A DNA stretch of 64,000 nucleotides from Bacteroidota bacterium (GTDB taxonomy: Bacteria; Bacteroidota; Bacteroidia; Bacteroidales; F082): NCBI GenBank assembly GCA_023396415.1, contig JAEWWJ010000114.1, forward strand, positions 1 through 64,000. The letters run 5' to 3'. Under the pieces are notes generated by a model that worked only from the letters and a program-made list of their open reading frames with translations, was not told the DNA's origin and did not search any database. Made by a program: the position numbers and the translations under genes. Below, in pieces: positions 17,501 to 26,003 of this stretch (positions are counted from its first letter, which is position 1; each line of letters begins with the position of its first letter).

Positions 17501-17693
17501 ACTTGTTGTTGGTAAGCTGTATGGCGGTTTGAACATTCTTGAAGCTTTCAAATTTAAAGGCCTTGTCAACATTTAATTCTACAAACTTAGAAGGAGCCTC
17601 AGGATTTGGCTTGTTGGTGTCTTTTTGGCAAGATTGCAGTGCAAGTGTAAAACTCATCAACAGCAATAGACCTAATGTTAGTTTTTTCATCAT
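14568..17693 (-). CDS. LruC-domain surface lipoprotein with putative-Ig repeats
   Basis: 1041 residues. Lipoprotein signal with lipobox LQSC (Cys22). Residues about 35-130 form a small beta domain (KAFKFESFKNVQTAIQLT ... VTLKGDRLEYSF) that resembles the three stand-alone small lipoproteins at 32647, 35788 and 36790. A polar-repeat beta-solenoid region follows (about 150-400, NGNNK, NNGTFKTNEDF). Then four He_PIG-type Ig repeats (about 415-755, each with PAGLSFNAQT / ISGTPTxxGxYN), a short calcium-type segment DTDGDGVPDNLDD (about 757-769) and the C-terminal LruC domain (about 780-1041) opening AFEDLWPAYGDYDLNDFVV. LruC domains occur in surface proteins of Bacteroidota and Leptospira; function is not established. 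Transcription appears to come from a promoter at 17713-17728 with an upstream element at 17783-17816, and stops at 14512-14549. Confidence 0.85.
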   Translation of the reverse strand: MMKKLTLGLLLLMSFTLALQSCQKDTNKPNPEAPSKFVELNVDKAFKFESFKNVQTAIQLTNNKSTGAEIIRIYDAHPNNGGRLISTGAPNGQGEFTLPLRIASNLQEVYVARLTASGMNDYIPVTLKGDRLEYSFMTAKNVQVVDPYCDCNPDDVLPNNFNDNLNIPNGETRCIASGNHATIKKLKMGNGASLKVCGSAFIKKYNGISSGSKLLVSPDGVTSLPKDHVEFDIENYGTVNISGKGAGQLDGTILNWGTITATLKLVNMGEFVNNGTFKTNEDFDINSNGSLTNNCKFFVTDNGEFKQSGSLINNGYMYIDDVAHFTGNGNNKTALGHGSLIKVDEFKINGTIEGPASGYAQIRADDDGEVTGGASLSNFDLCSDDNDGYNNNASYINMTYCKFVVPVPDCGVFEAPEITSSLQIGGLRNEAIAPYTITATGTSPVTFTVGNLPSGLIFNATNGVISGTPTVAGTFNVELTATNNFGVDVETLKITITQPVDPPVITSILTAKATVNTTFNYILTASGSGPITYAASNLPAGLSFNAQTQVISGSPTTAGVYNINLSATNAGGTANKTLVLTVGTPPAITSQLTASGTAGNQFSTYTFTATGSPTIAYQVSNLPQGLTFDATNRTINGTPLFPGVTEVLLTVTNSYGIDVQTLVITIEEGLEPPTITSVLTANATTSFPFSYTITANGSQPMTFDATNLPAGITISGNTLSGIPTVHGTYNVEITATNAAGTDSKTLEISIITGGSLDTDGDGVPDNLDDYPNDPTRSFDSYYPNQVDFVSIAFEDLWPAYGDYDLNDFVVNLNYQTVTNAQNQVVDVIVKYQIMADGASLDNGFGIVFDTQPSAIESVTGYIAMGNAIVYDAKGFEAGHTNETVIILIDNINPIMEGGMANTIPNGKYVQTTVNTVTAHFSTPKANIGTPPYNPFIFVNQERGHEVHLKGQKPTEFVNEELFGTADDASNPSTGSYYMSPKGLPWGIETPVNFNYPIENADILTAHLKFAAWAQSSGLDFRDWYLDKTGYRNNANIYVIPQ

Positions 17694-17712
17694 AATAATT
17701 TTTTATGGATGC

Positions 17713-17728
17713 TCAAGATTTGTTCCAA
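17713..17728 (-). promoter_or_regulatory. Putative -24/-12-type promoter (TTGG-N8-TTGA) of the LruC lipoprotein
   Basis: On the minus strand TTGGAACAAATCTTGA gives GG (17726-17725), ten bases, then GA (17714-17713). Start codons are at 17693 and 17690. The same GG-N10-G(C/A) arrangement lies before 32647, 35788, 36790 and 55679. The -12 dinucleotide is GA not GC, so the sigma-54 assignment is tentative. Confidence 0.4.
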
Positions 17729-17782
17729 ATTAGTTATACATCAAATTTTCAAAGCTTTATATATTTTCAATTCGGGATATTT

Positions 17783-17816
17783 TTCCTTTATCGGGAATTT
17801 AGTCCAATATTAGGAC
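17783..17816 (-). promoter_or_regulatory. Array of TTCC/GGAA half-sites upstream of the LruC lipoprotein
   Basis: Reading the minus strand: GTCC-N7-GGAC (17816-17802), N4, TTCC-N7-GGAA (17797-17783). This is the same half-site grammar as found upstream of 32647, 35788, 36790 and 55679. The first pair is centred 83 bp from the GG of the putative promoter. Confidence 0.5.
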
Positions 17817-18205
17817 AACGTCTTATCTTCTTTGACAGCGATTTCATCTTAATTTGTTTGATGCTTAATCTTATTTTTAATTCATAACACGGCAGATTCG
17901 ATTCTTTCATTTTATGTAGTGTTTGAGTTACAGGTAGGTTGGGTAGTCAGGGCCAAATCTATGAGGCCAAAGAGTTTGGATGTAAAAATACAAAAAAATT
18001 GCAAAAACCGCAAGCCTCTCTCGGCATTGATTCAAAAAATGTGGTTATCACCAGCACAAACCGTTTTTTTTGAAATGCACCCACCATCTAAAACAAGTTA
18101 AACTATAAAGCGTTAGTCGCAAAAAAAAACCATTCGGCGATTTCAATGCTGCAACAAGCACCAAAAAGAATTGAGATCACATTCGTGAGTTCTACTTTTT
18201 TAAAA
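17817..18205. other. Rest of the divergent intergenic region between LruC lipoprotein and dnaE
   Basis: About 390 bp of A/T-rich sequence with no convincing gene. Two 60-residue frames here lack protein-like composition, conserved motifs and start signals. AGGTAGGTT at 17932 weakly resembles AGGTRGGCAATG words seen upstream of other LruC modules. Confidence 0.4.
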
Positions 18206-18213
18206 TACCTTTG
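18206..18213 (+). promoter_or_regulatory. -7 box TACCTTTG before dnaE
   Basis: Matches TAnnTTTG 56 bp before ATG 18269. A TTCG, not TTG, lies at the expected -33 distance (18182-18185). Confidence 0.35.
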
Positions 18214-18268
18214 TAAGCAGCAGTCATTTTAATTAATGATCTCATTAACAGTGATATAATATATTTTT

Positions 18269-21200
18269 ATGTTTTTAATTTTTGACACCGAAACCACCGG
18301 ACTACCCCGCGAAAGAAACGCTCCACTTACTGATTTTGATAACTGGCCCCGTGTGGTGCAGTTGGCCTGGCAGATACACGATGCGGAAGGCGGCTTGATA
18401 GAGGTTGCCAACCACATCATCAAGCCCGATGGTTTCACCATTCCATTTAATGCAGCAAAAATTCATGGCATCACTACCGATTTTGCCTTGCAAAACGGTG
18501 AGCCACTGATCGAAGTGCTGAAAAAATTCAATCAATCCCTGTCAAAGTCGGACTATATCGTAGGCCATAACCTCGATTTCGACAGAACAATTTTAGGAGT
18601 TGAATACCTGCGCTTACAACTGGAAACGTCACTTCTCGAACGTCGTCAACTCGACACCTGCACAGAGCTGACGGCCACTTTTTGTCAGCTGGCGGGTGGA
18701 AAAGGCGGAAAATTTAAACTACCCACCCTCGAAGAGTTGCACAAAAAACTTTTTAACGAAGGTTTTGGCGATGCCCACAATGCCGCCGCTGATGTTGAAG
18801 CCACCTCACGTTGTTTCTTGGAGCTGCTGCGTTTGGGACAATTTCCGGATGACGGCCACCGCCTCGATCCGTTTTTTATTGAGCGTTTCAGGTTGGCCAA
18901 TCCCGACCCTATCCAAGCTATAGGCCTTGCCATCCAATCCAACAGTGCAGCATCCTCAGAAAAAACTGAAATTGAAACAGTTACCGAAGCACCCAAAGAA
19001 ACAACTGATCACGATCATCCGTTTGCTCACCTGCGCACCCACAGCACTTTTACCATCCTTAACTCGACAATAGACGTTCCCGACCTGATTAAAAAGGCTG
19101 TAAAAGAAAAAATGCCGGCTGTTGGCCTTACCGATACCAATAATTTGATGGCGGCCTTCCAGTTTATCACCGCCGTGAATGATCACAACAAAAAAGAAAA
19201 CACTGCCGTTGAAAAAGGAGAAAAAACAGCTCCGCAACACCTCAAAGCCGTTTTGGGCTGCGAGTTGTATGTTTGCCGTGATTATACCGACAAAACGGTC
19301 AAAGACAATGGTTTTTTGGTACCCTTTATTGCAAAAAATAAAATCGGCTATCAAAACCTCTCCATGCTCAGTTCCATCTCCTTTACCGAAGGCTTTTATT
19401 ATGTGCCGCGCATTGATAAAGAACTGATTTTAAAGCACAAAGATGGCCTAATTGTTACAACCGGCGGACTGACGGGCGAAATTCCATCGCTGCTGCTCAA
19501 CATGGGTGAACAACAAGCCGAAGAAGCGATCCTTTGGTGGAAAACACAATTTGGTGATGATTTTTATATCGAGTTGAACCGTCATGGCCTGCCCGAAGAA
19601 GATTTTTTGAATCTGTTTCTGCTGCAAATGGCCGAAAAATACAACATCAAATATTTTGCCGCTAACAACGTGCATTACCTCGAAAAAAACGATGCCGAAG
19701 CACACGATCTTTTAATTTGCATCAAAGACAACGCCAAAAAGCGCGACCCCATTGGGCGCGGCTACGGCCACCGTTTCGGTTTTCAAAACGACCAATACTA
19801 TTTCAAAAGCGAAGAGGAGATGCTGAAGCTTTTTGCCGATCTGCCGCAAGCTATTGAAACCATTGGCGAAATCATTGAAAAGGTAGAGGCGTATGAACTG
19901 GCGCGACCGATACAACTGCCTGAGTTTACAATCCCTGAGGATTTTATTGACCCTTTAGATGCCGCCGACCACGGCAAAAGAGGCGAAAACAACTACCTGC
20001 GACATCTTACCCTTGAAGGTGCTTTGAAACGCTACGGAACCATCACCGATGAAATTCAGGAACGTATTGATTTTGAACTCGCTACAATAGAGATGACCGG
20101 TTATCCCGGATATTTTCTCATCGTTCAAGATTTGATTGAAGCGTCAAGGAAAATGGGTGTTTGGGTTGGGCCCGGACGTGGTTCTGCCGCCGGTTCGTTG
20201 GTGGCCTATTGCATTAAAATCACCAATATTGATCCACTTAAATACGGACTACTGTTTGAGCGTTTCCTCAATCCCGAACGCATCTCGATGCCCGATATTG
20301 ACATTGATTTTGATGACGAAGGTCGCTCTAAGGTGATCGAATATGTGACCAAAAAGTATGGCCAAAACAAAGTAGCCCAAATCATTACCTATGGAACCCT
20401 TGGAACAAAATCGGCCATTCGTGATATTGGGCGTGCCTTGGAAACCGACATGGCCACCGTCAACAAATTGGCAGCTTCCACCAACAACATCAAGTTGGGT
20501 GATTTTTACAGCCTCGACAAAGCGAAGTTGACAAACAAATACCGTCCGGAACAAATGGAAGCCGGCGAAAGTCTCAAACAAAAAGCACTTGACAAAGGCA
20601 CCGAGGCCGACATCCTAAAAAATACCGTTGCAATAGAAGGTTTGGTGCGCAATACGAGCATTCACGCCTGCGGAATTGTGATCACTCCTACCGATCTGCG
20701 CGAGCTGGTGCCGGTAACAGTAAGCAAAGAATCGAACCTTTGGGCAACTCAATTCGACAATGCTGTGGCTGAATCTGCCGGATTGCTGAAAATTGATTTC
20801 TTGGGACTAAAAACCCTCTCGCTTATCCGCGACACCATAGAAATCATCAAAAACAGAAGACAAATTTCCATTGACCCCGACACCATCCCCCTCGACGACG
20901 AAAAAACATTCAAGCTCTTTCAAGGCGGCGAAACAGTAGGTGTGTTTCAATATGAAAGCCCCGGAATGCAAAAGCACTTGCGTGATTTAAAACCCAGCAA
21001 CTTCAACGATCTTATTGCCATGAACGCCCTCTACCGACCGGGGCCGATGGCTTACATCCCTACCTATATCAAACGCAAGCTCGGGTTAGAACCCATCAGC
21101 TACGACCTTGACATCAGCCGTGAAATATTGGAAGAGACCTATGGCGTAACCGTTTATCAAGAACAGGTCATGCTGCTCTCGCAAAAGCTGGCCAATTTCA

Positions 21201-22606
21201 CCAGAGGGCAAGCCGACACACTACGCAAAGCCATGGGAAAGAAAAACTTGGATTTGCTACAAAAACTTCATGCTCAGTTTGTCGCCAACGGAGTAGAAAA
21301 CGGGCACCCGGAGAAGGTATTAGAAAAAATTTGGAACGACTGGATCGCGTTTGCCAACTATGCTTTCAATAAGTCACACTCAACCTGCTACGCCTTTATT
21401 GCCTTCCAAACGGCTTACCTCAAAGCCAATTATCCCGCAGAGTTTATGGCCGCGGTACTGAGCAACAACATCGGCGACATCAAACAGGTTACCTTCTTCA
21501 TGGAAGAGTGTAAACGAATGAAAGTAAAAGTGTTGGGTCCCGATGTGAACGAATCGGCCTATAAATTTACCGTCAATGAAAAGAATGAAGTGCGTTTTGG
21601 ATTGGGGGCTATAAAAAACATGGGCGAAGCAGCTGCCGGAAGCATCCTCGAGGAACGTGGAAACAATGGACCTTATAAAAGTGTTTTCGATTTTCTGGTT
21701 CGCAGCAACCTTCGCAGCATCAACAAACGCAACATTGAAGCCTTGGCAACCTCAGGCGCCTTCGATTCGTTTGAAGGAATACACCGTGCACAGTTTTTCT
21801 ATAAAGAAGGCAACGACAATCAGACTTTCCTCGAAAAACTCATCCGCTATGCCACCCAAACACAGGAAGCGAAAAACTCAGCCCAAATCAACCTCTTTGG
21901 CGAGGTGTCAGAAGTAGAGGTGTCCGAACCTAGCTTTCCGCAATGCGACCACTGGTCGAAGATGAGGGAGCTGCAAGAAGAGCTGGATTCTATTGGGTTT
22001 TATATCAGTGCGCATCCCATGGACAGCTACAAAATCCCTATCCGCCACTTTGCCAACACCAGCATCCAGCAAATCAATGCGTCTATCCAAGAGATGAAGG
22101 GGCATCAGCTTAAATTTGCTGCTCAAGTTACATCAGCAGAGCATCTTACAAGCCAACAAGGCAACAACTACGCCCGCTTTAAAGTAGAAGACCATAATGC
22201 CGGCATCGAGCTGATGGTGTTCAGCGAGCTATACCTAAAAATCAAACACCTGATTGATCCCGGTTTGTTTGTGCTTATCCACGCCACTCCCACTCCTTCA
22301 TATCGCGATAAAGAAAAATTAGAACTGAAAATCAATGACATACAGCTTCTTGATCGCGTGGTAGAAACATCAGGACGAACCATCTACCTCAAGCTCGACT
22401 TGAACAGTATGACCGATGATGATTTGTTTACCTTTCAAGAAACCATTCTGGCACATCTCGATGGTAAAAATCCGTATGCGATTCAATTTTTGGATACGGC
22501 CAACAAAATGGTCTCTACCCTCACGCCCAAAAAAGGCCGCTTAAACGCCAACCATTTTCTACCCCTCCTTGATGCCTTTGATTTTGTTTCTTATGATTTG
22601 AAGTAA
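18269..22606 (+). CDS. dnaE: DNA polymerase III alpha subunit with fused N-terminal 3'-5' exonuclease
   Basis: 1445 residues, about 280 longer than E. coli DnaE because of an N-terminal DEDDh proofreading exonuclease (about 1-190): FDTETTG with D6 and E8, GHNLDFD near residue 100, and HNAAAD with H170 and D175. A linker (about 210-250) leads to the PHP domain (from about 253: LRTHSTFTILNSTIDVPDLI), then the catalytic palm with PDIDIDFDD (675-683, two metal-binding Asp) and LLKIDFLGLKTLS carrying the third Asp. Helix-hairpin-helix, OB-fold and tail follow (FKLFQGGETVGVFQYES, ARFKVEDHNAGIELMVFSE). The protein is the replicative polymerase; the fusion makes a separate DnaQ less necessary. The fusion is also known in other Bacteroidota. 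Convergent with the FadL-type gene. Confidence 0.93.
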   Translation: MFLIFDTETTGLPRERNAPLTDFDNWPRVVQLAWQIHDAEGGLIEVANHIIKPDGFTIPFNAAKIHGITTDFALQNGEPLIEVLKKFNQSLSKSDYIVGHNLDFDRTILGVEYLRLQLETSLLERRQLDTCTELTATFCQLAGGKGGKFKLPTLEELHKKLFNEGFGDAHNAAADVEATSRCFLELLRLGQFPDDGHRLDPFFIERFRLANPDPIQAIGLAIQSNSAASSEKTEIETVTEAPKETTDHDHPFAHLRTHSTFTILNSTIDVPDLIKKAVKEKMPAVGLTDTNNLMAAFQFITAVNDHNKKENTAVEKGEKTAPQHLKAVLGCELYVCRDYTDKTVKDNGFLVPFIAKNKIGYQNLSMLSSISFTEGFYYVPRIDKELILKHKDGLIVTTGGLTGEIPSLLLNMGEQQAEEAILWWKTQFGDDFYIELNRHGLPEEDFLNLFLLQMAEKYNIKYFAANNVHYLEKNDAEAHDLLICIKDNAKKRDPIGRGYGHRFGFQNDQYYFKSEEEMLKLFADLPQAIETIGEIIEKVEAYELARPIQLPEFTIPEDFIDPLDAADHGKRGENNYLRHLTLEGALKRYGTITDEIQERIDFELATIEMTGYPGYFLIVQDLIEASRKMGVWVGPGRGSAAGSLVAYCIKITNIDPLKYGLLFERFLNPERISMPDIDIDFDDEGRSKVIEYVTKKYGQNKVAQIITYGTLGTKSAIRDIGRALETDMATVNKLAASTNNIKLGDFYSLDKAKLTNKYRPEQMEAGESLKQKALDKGTEADILKNTVAIEGLVRNTSIHACGIVITPTDLRELVPVTVSKESNLWATQFDNAVAESAGLLKIDFLGLKTLSLIRDTIEIIKNRRQISIDPDTIPLDDEKTFKLFQGGETVGVFQYESPGMQKHLRDLKPSNFNDLIAMNALYRPGPMAYIPTYIKRKLGLEPISYDLDISREILEETYGVTVYQEQVMLLSQKLANFTRGQADTLRKAMGKKNLDLLQKLHAQFVANGVENGHPEKVLEKIWNDWIAFANYAFNKSHSTCYAFIAFQTAYLKANYPAEFMAAVLSNNIGDIKQVTFFMEECKRMKVKVLGPDVNESAYKFTVNEKNEVRFGLGAIKNMGEAAAGSILEERGNNGPYKSVFDFLVRSNLRSINKRNIEALATSGAFDSFEGIHRAQFFYKEGNDNQTFLEKLIRYATQTQEAKNSAQINLFGEVSEVEVSEPSFPQCDHWSKMRELQEELDSIGFYISAHPMDSYKIPIRHFANTSIQQINASIQEMKGHQLKFAAQVTSAEHLTSQQGNNYARFKVEDHNAGIELMVFSELYLKIKHLIDPGLFVLIHATPTPSYRDKEKLELKINDIQLLDRVVETSGRTIYLKLDLNSMTDDDLFTFQETILAHLDGKNPYAIQFLDTANKMVSTLTPKKGRLNANHFLPLLDAFDFVSYDLK

Positions 22607-22714
22607 GTGGGCTTTTGGTCTTTGGCTTTTGGGTGTTGGCTCGATTGTTGGGTGGAATTAATTTTTTGCTTTACATTGGTTTATTTTCACAAAGCAAGAA
22701 ACAAAGCCAAAAGC

Positions 22715-22732
22715 TCTCGTCTCAAGACGAGA
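22715..22732. repeat. Intergenic palindrome TCTCGTCT-CA-AGACGAGA, second copy
   Basis: Same 8-bp arms as 1308-1325 with the central dinucleotide complemented, that is, inverted orientation. It is embedded in a low-complexity block of GGCTTTTGG / CCAAAAGC words (22609-22745). Confidence 0.55.
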
Positions 22733-22744
22733 CCGAAGACCAAA

Positions 22745-22776
22745 AAAAAAGGCCGGACAAACATCCGACCTTTTTT
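22745..22776. terminator. Bidirectional terminator between dnaE and the FadL-type gene
   Basis: AAAAAAGGCCGGA / TCCGACCTTTTTT arms with one C-A mismatch and the loop CAAACA. A-tract and T-tract on the two sides allow termination in both directions, fitting the convergent genes ending at 22606 and 22795. Confidence 0.75.
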
Positions 22777-22794
22777 ATTTAAAAATACTTTTTA

Positions 22795-24405
22795 TTAGAA
22801 GCTGATATCGAGACCTAAAGCCGCTGTAAAGGTATGGCGGTTATAGGTTTCGGTGTATGCCGGATAAGGTGCGGCAGCGGCAAAATCGCGTTTGCCTTCT
22901 TGGTATGCAGTGTTCATTGCACCCAAGTTGATGGCAATCTTTTCGTTGAATTTATATTGCAAACCACCTCCAAAAGTGTTGGTGTTGAGGCTATGGCTCA
23001 GGTCGCTTTGGTAAAGCTCCATCACACCGGTACGTGTGCCAAGGTATCCAAGACTTACCAACCACTTGTCGTTGAGGGCATACTCAAGGCCAAGGGCAAA
23101 CTCGTTGGAGTTTTTATCCATCACCTTGTCGTTTTTTACGTATTCACCATTGATTTTTTTGCCGTATTCAGCAGATTTGTCCATGTAAAGATGTAAGCCG
23201 GCGCTCACTTTCAGTTTATCTGTTACATCATATGCTGCGCCTATGGCAAACATGGCAGGCATGTCGCTGGGTACTTCGGCGCCATCAGGAAACATTCCTA
23301 CATCATCAACTTTGGTTGAGTTCTTCACTTTTACACTGGCTTTGAGTTCGTATTTAAGTCCAATGTTGAGGCGCTCGAAATTGAAATTCACACCTATAAA
23401 AGGAACAATACCCGAGCCCGATTGGCTGGCATCCACTTCTTTGTCGCCGGTAGCCTTGGCATTGGCTGACATAGCAGCAGATTGACCAGCATATTGCGTC
23501 GAAGCACCTGCGAAAAATCCTTGGGCATCGCCAATAGTCATGTTGGTAGGATCGCCTCCCAAGGAGGTAATGGTTTGTTGCAAACTAGCCACTTGAGCAG
23601 CGGTTAGACCGGCCATGGTTCCTGCTGACAGAGGAACTCCGCCGCCACCGCCATCAATAATTGGCTGAAGTGAGCTACCGGTGGCTCCAAGCTGGGTACT
23701 TACTGTGCCAAGGTAGCCTGAAAGTTTTGTGAAAAATTCAGGAGCTCCTACCATTGAACCATCATAATTCAATGCCGGAAAAGTTGGATTTACTTGGATA
23801 TTTTTCAAATATCCAACATAGCTGTTGCTCATGGTCACATAACGCAAACCCAAAGCTACTGAAACCATTTTATTGACTTTGTAGCTTGCTCCACCTTGAA
23901 AACCATAGTATATGGACTTGCCTTCAAACTCGGTTTCATAGCTGTACTTTGTTGTAGGAATACCACCAGCACTCAACATTGAAGGTAAGCCTGCTACTTG
24001 CATCTCAAAGGAGGGCAGCCCATCTTCAAACAAGGCACCACCGCCACCCCCAATGGGAGTGAAACCAAAAGAAAAGGCAAACTTACCTGTTTTGTAAACG
24101 GCATAAACCGAAGGGAAGAGCGGAGCTTTTACACTTCCATCGAACTCACTACGGTTCAATCCGGGAAAAGTTGTTTTGATGTTTCTACTTTGGGTAATGA
24201 ATTGGTTACTCAAACTCAAGTGAAAACCATCTTTAAGGTAGGTGAGACCCGCCGGATTAAAATAGGTTGCATCCAATCCTAAGGACGCATCGCGGGCCGG
24301 CATTCGGACAAAAGACGCGCTTTGGTTGGTATTGTGAACAATACCGCCAGCCATTGAAACAAGTGCTAAAGCACTGAACATAAAGGATAAAATTGTTTTT
24401 TTCAT
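22795..24405 (-). CDS. OmpP1/FadL-family outer-membrane transporter
   Basis: 536 residues with a signal peptide (MKKTILSFMFSALALVSMAGG). The mature N-terminus GIVHNTNQSASFVRMPARDASLGLDATYFNPAGLTYLKDGF is the classical FadL/TodX hatch motif (NPAGL). The rest alternates like a 14-strand barrel, ending in an aromatic LGLDISF typical of outer-membrane insertion. Members import long-chain fatty acids or hydrophobic compounds. A Gly/Ala/Ser-rich, low-complexity stretch at about 225-320 (GGGGGVPLSAGT, AGQSAAMSANAKA) is longer than usual and may be an extracellular loop. Upstream (24446-24466, minus strand) a TAAATTTTG sequence is close to a -7 box. Confidence 0.88.
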   Translation of the reverse strand: MKKTILSFMFSALALVSMAGGIVHNTNQSASFVRMPARDASLGLDATYFNPAGLTYLKDGFHLSLSNQFITQSRNIKTTFPGLNRSEFDGSVKAPLFPSVYAVYKTGKFAFSFGFTPIGGGGGALFEDGLPSFEMQVAGLPSMLSAGGIPTTKYSYETEFEGKSIYYGFQGGASYKVNKMVSVALGLRYVTMSNSYVGYLKNIQVNPTFPALNYDGSMVGAPEFFTKLSGYLGTVSTQLGATGSSLQPIIDGGGGGVPLSAGTMAGLTAAQVASLQQTITSLGGDPTNMTIGDAQGFFAGASTQYAGQSAAMSANAKATGDKEVDASQSGSGIVPFIGVNFNFERLNIGLKYELKASVKVKNSTKVDDVGMFPDGAEVPSDMPAMFAIGAAYDVTDKLKVSAGLHLYMDKSAEYGKKINGEYVKNDKVMDKNSNEFALGLEYALNDKWLVSLGYLGTRTGVMELYQSDLSHSLNTNTFGGGLQYKFNEKIAINLGAMNTAYQEGKRDFAAAAPYPAYTETYNRHTFTAALGLDISF

Positions 24406-24715
24406 AGGTTAAAGTTTTGATTTGTGCGGGTTAAAAGTATAGCAACTATTTCATATGGCAAAATTTATATTTGTTCTTTTTCAAGCTGAAGGAGGGCGGC
24501 TGGCTGTTTAAGGCTTAGACGATTAGCTAAAGGAGACTATAAGTGATTGCAGCTTTTCAAGAAATTAGAGGGTTTCAACCCGCACCTATGGGATAAATGA
24601 TTGGATTTTCTATCTGAGGCTTAACCCTAAATCTTTATTTCCACATGGAGTTAAGACCTCTAGGAAATTTATTTTCGACTCCACAGAACCCTTTTGATGG
24701 GGGTTGCTGAAACCG
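24406..24715. other. Non-coding divergent region upstream of the FadL-type gene and endonuclease
   Basis: No gene, repeat or hairpin of note. It must contain the promoter of the minus-strand FadL-type gene (a near-consensus TAAATTTTG on the minus strand around 24455) and borders the endonuclease promoter. Confidence 0.4.
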
Positions 24716-24748
24716 TTTGTAAATCATGTGCTTTTATATTTAAATTTG
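24716..24748 (+). promoter_or_regulatory. Full Bacteroidota promoter (TTTG-N21-TAAATTTG) of the endonuclease operon
   Basis: TTTG 24716-24719 and TAAATTTG 24741-24748 are spaced 21 bp, within the 17-23 range. The predicted transcript starts near 24755, which excludes ATG 24704 as start and leaves ATG 24764 or 24776. Confidence 0.6.
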
Positions 24749-24775
24749 CGGCTTCAATTTTCAATGGTTCTACTT

Positions 24776-25963
24776 ATGTTAACTACAATTAACCTCCGCG
24801 GAAAGTGGTTTCGGTTGCTTTCAATCCTTATCATTTTGCTTGTTTTTAATCCGTTGATGGCACAGCCGCCTGCCGGCTACTATGCCACAGCCACGGGAAC
24901 AGGAGCAACACTGAAAACACAGTTGTACGAAATCATTAAAGGTCATACCAATATGGGTTATGATGGTTTGTACAATTGTTATAAAACAACCGATGATGTG
25001 GACAACGCAGGCCAGATTGTTTGGGATATGTACAGCGACATTCCCGGCCCGACTCCCGAGCCTTACGTGTATCGCTTCAGCAATTCGAGCGATAAATGTG
25101 GAACATACAACAGCGAAGGCGACTGCTATAACCGCGAACATTCCATGCCCGCGAGTTGGTTCAAGGACGCATCGCCCATGTATAGCGATCTTTTTCTCGT
25201 GGTGCCCACAGATGGTTATGTCAACAACCGACGTAGCAATTACCCATTTGGAGAAGTTGGTGCAGCCTCTTGGACTTCGCTAAACGGCAGTAAATTAGGT
25301 AGTTGTGATGTTCCAGGCTACTCAGGCATGGTATTTGAACCCATTGATGAATACAAAGGCGATTTTGCACGTGCCTATTTTTATATCGCTACACGCTATC
25401 AGAACGTCAATGCCAATTGGTATAACAATACGCCACAGGCCAATGTAGCCTTGGTCAACAATAACTTTCCGTTTTTTGAAACCTGGTACCTCAACATGCT
25501 GGCGAGTTGGCATGTGAACGATCCTGTTTCGCAAAAAGAAATTGACCGCAACAATGCTGTTTATGCTTTTCAAGGCAACAGAAACCCGTTTGTTGACAAT
25601 CCAGGCTATGTATATAAGGTGTGGGGTGTGGGTCAACCCGAAACGATTGCCGAACCCACGCAATTGCCGACTAATTTTTCGAGCCGCAGTGTAGCCCTCA
25701 ATTGGACTGATGGCGGCAATACCGATGGCTATTTGGTGCGCATCAGCAGTGTGGGCTTTGATGATATTGTTGCTCCAACCGACGGTTTGATGTACAGCGG
25801 CACCTCCGCTTATTATATCACAGCCGGCACAGAAACTGCCATTATTGGTGGATTACAGCCCAACACCACCTATTATTTTAAACTTTTCCCCTACAACGGC
25901 AGTGGATTGGGCATCAATTATAAAGTGGACGGTCCGCCACAGATAAGCGTGCTTACAGATTAG
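24776..25963 (+). CDS. Secreted endonuclease I with C-terminal fibronectin III domain
   Basis: About 395 residues from ATG 24776. The signal peptide runs MLTTINLRGKWFRLLSILII ... MAQ. The catalytic domain is EndA/endonuclease I (beta-beta-alpha metal): CYNREHSMPASWF holds the catalytic His region and YSDLFLVVPTDGYVNNRRSNYPFGEV is the family hallmark, with N-x-x-R-x-x-x-PFG. It hydrolyses extracellular DNA or RNA with Mg. Residues about 290-395 form an Fn3 module ending TYYFKLFPYNGSGLGINYK, nearly the same as one in the next gene. It has no T9SS sorting domain. Start chosen from the promoter at 24716-24748 and the signal peptide; 24764 is possible. The next gene begins 40 bp downstream. Confidence 0.88.
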   Translation: MLTTINLRGKWFRLLSILIILLVFNPLMAQPPAGYYATATGTGATLKTQLYEIIKGHTNMGYDGLYNCYKTTDDVDNAGQIVWDMYSDIPGPTPEPYVYRFSNSSDKCGTYNSEGDCYNREHSMPASWFKDASPMYSDLFLVVPTDGYVNNRRSNYPFGEVGAASWTSLNGSKLGSCDVPGYSGMVFEPIDEYKGDFARAYFYIATRYQNVNANWYNNTPQANVALVNNNFPFFETWYLNMLASWHVNDPVSQKEIDRNNAVYAFQGNRNPFVDNPGYVYKVWGVGQPETIAEPTQLPTNFSSRSVALNWTDGGNTDGYLVRISSVGFDDIVAPTDGLMYSGTSAYYITAGTETAIIGGLQPNTTYYFKLFPYNGSGLGINYKVDGPPQISVLTD

Positions 25964-26003
25964 TAACGATTGACAAGTAAAAAGTTTTAAACCCGATCAT
26001 TTT

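Noticed and set aside
17705..18101. Two ~60-residue frames upstream of dnaE
   Set aside because: Composition is not protein-like, no homology recognised, and they overlap the LruC control region.
22607..22798. 63-residue frame directly after dnaE
   Set aside because: Runs through the low-complexity repeat and terminator; no start signal.
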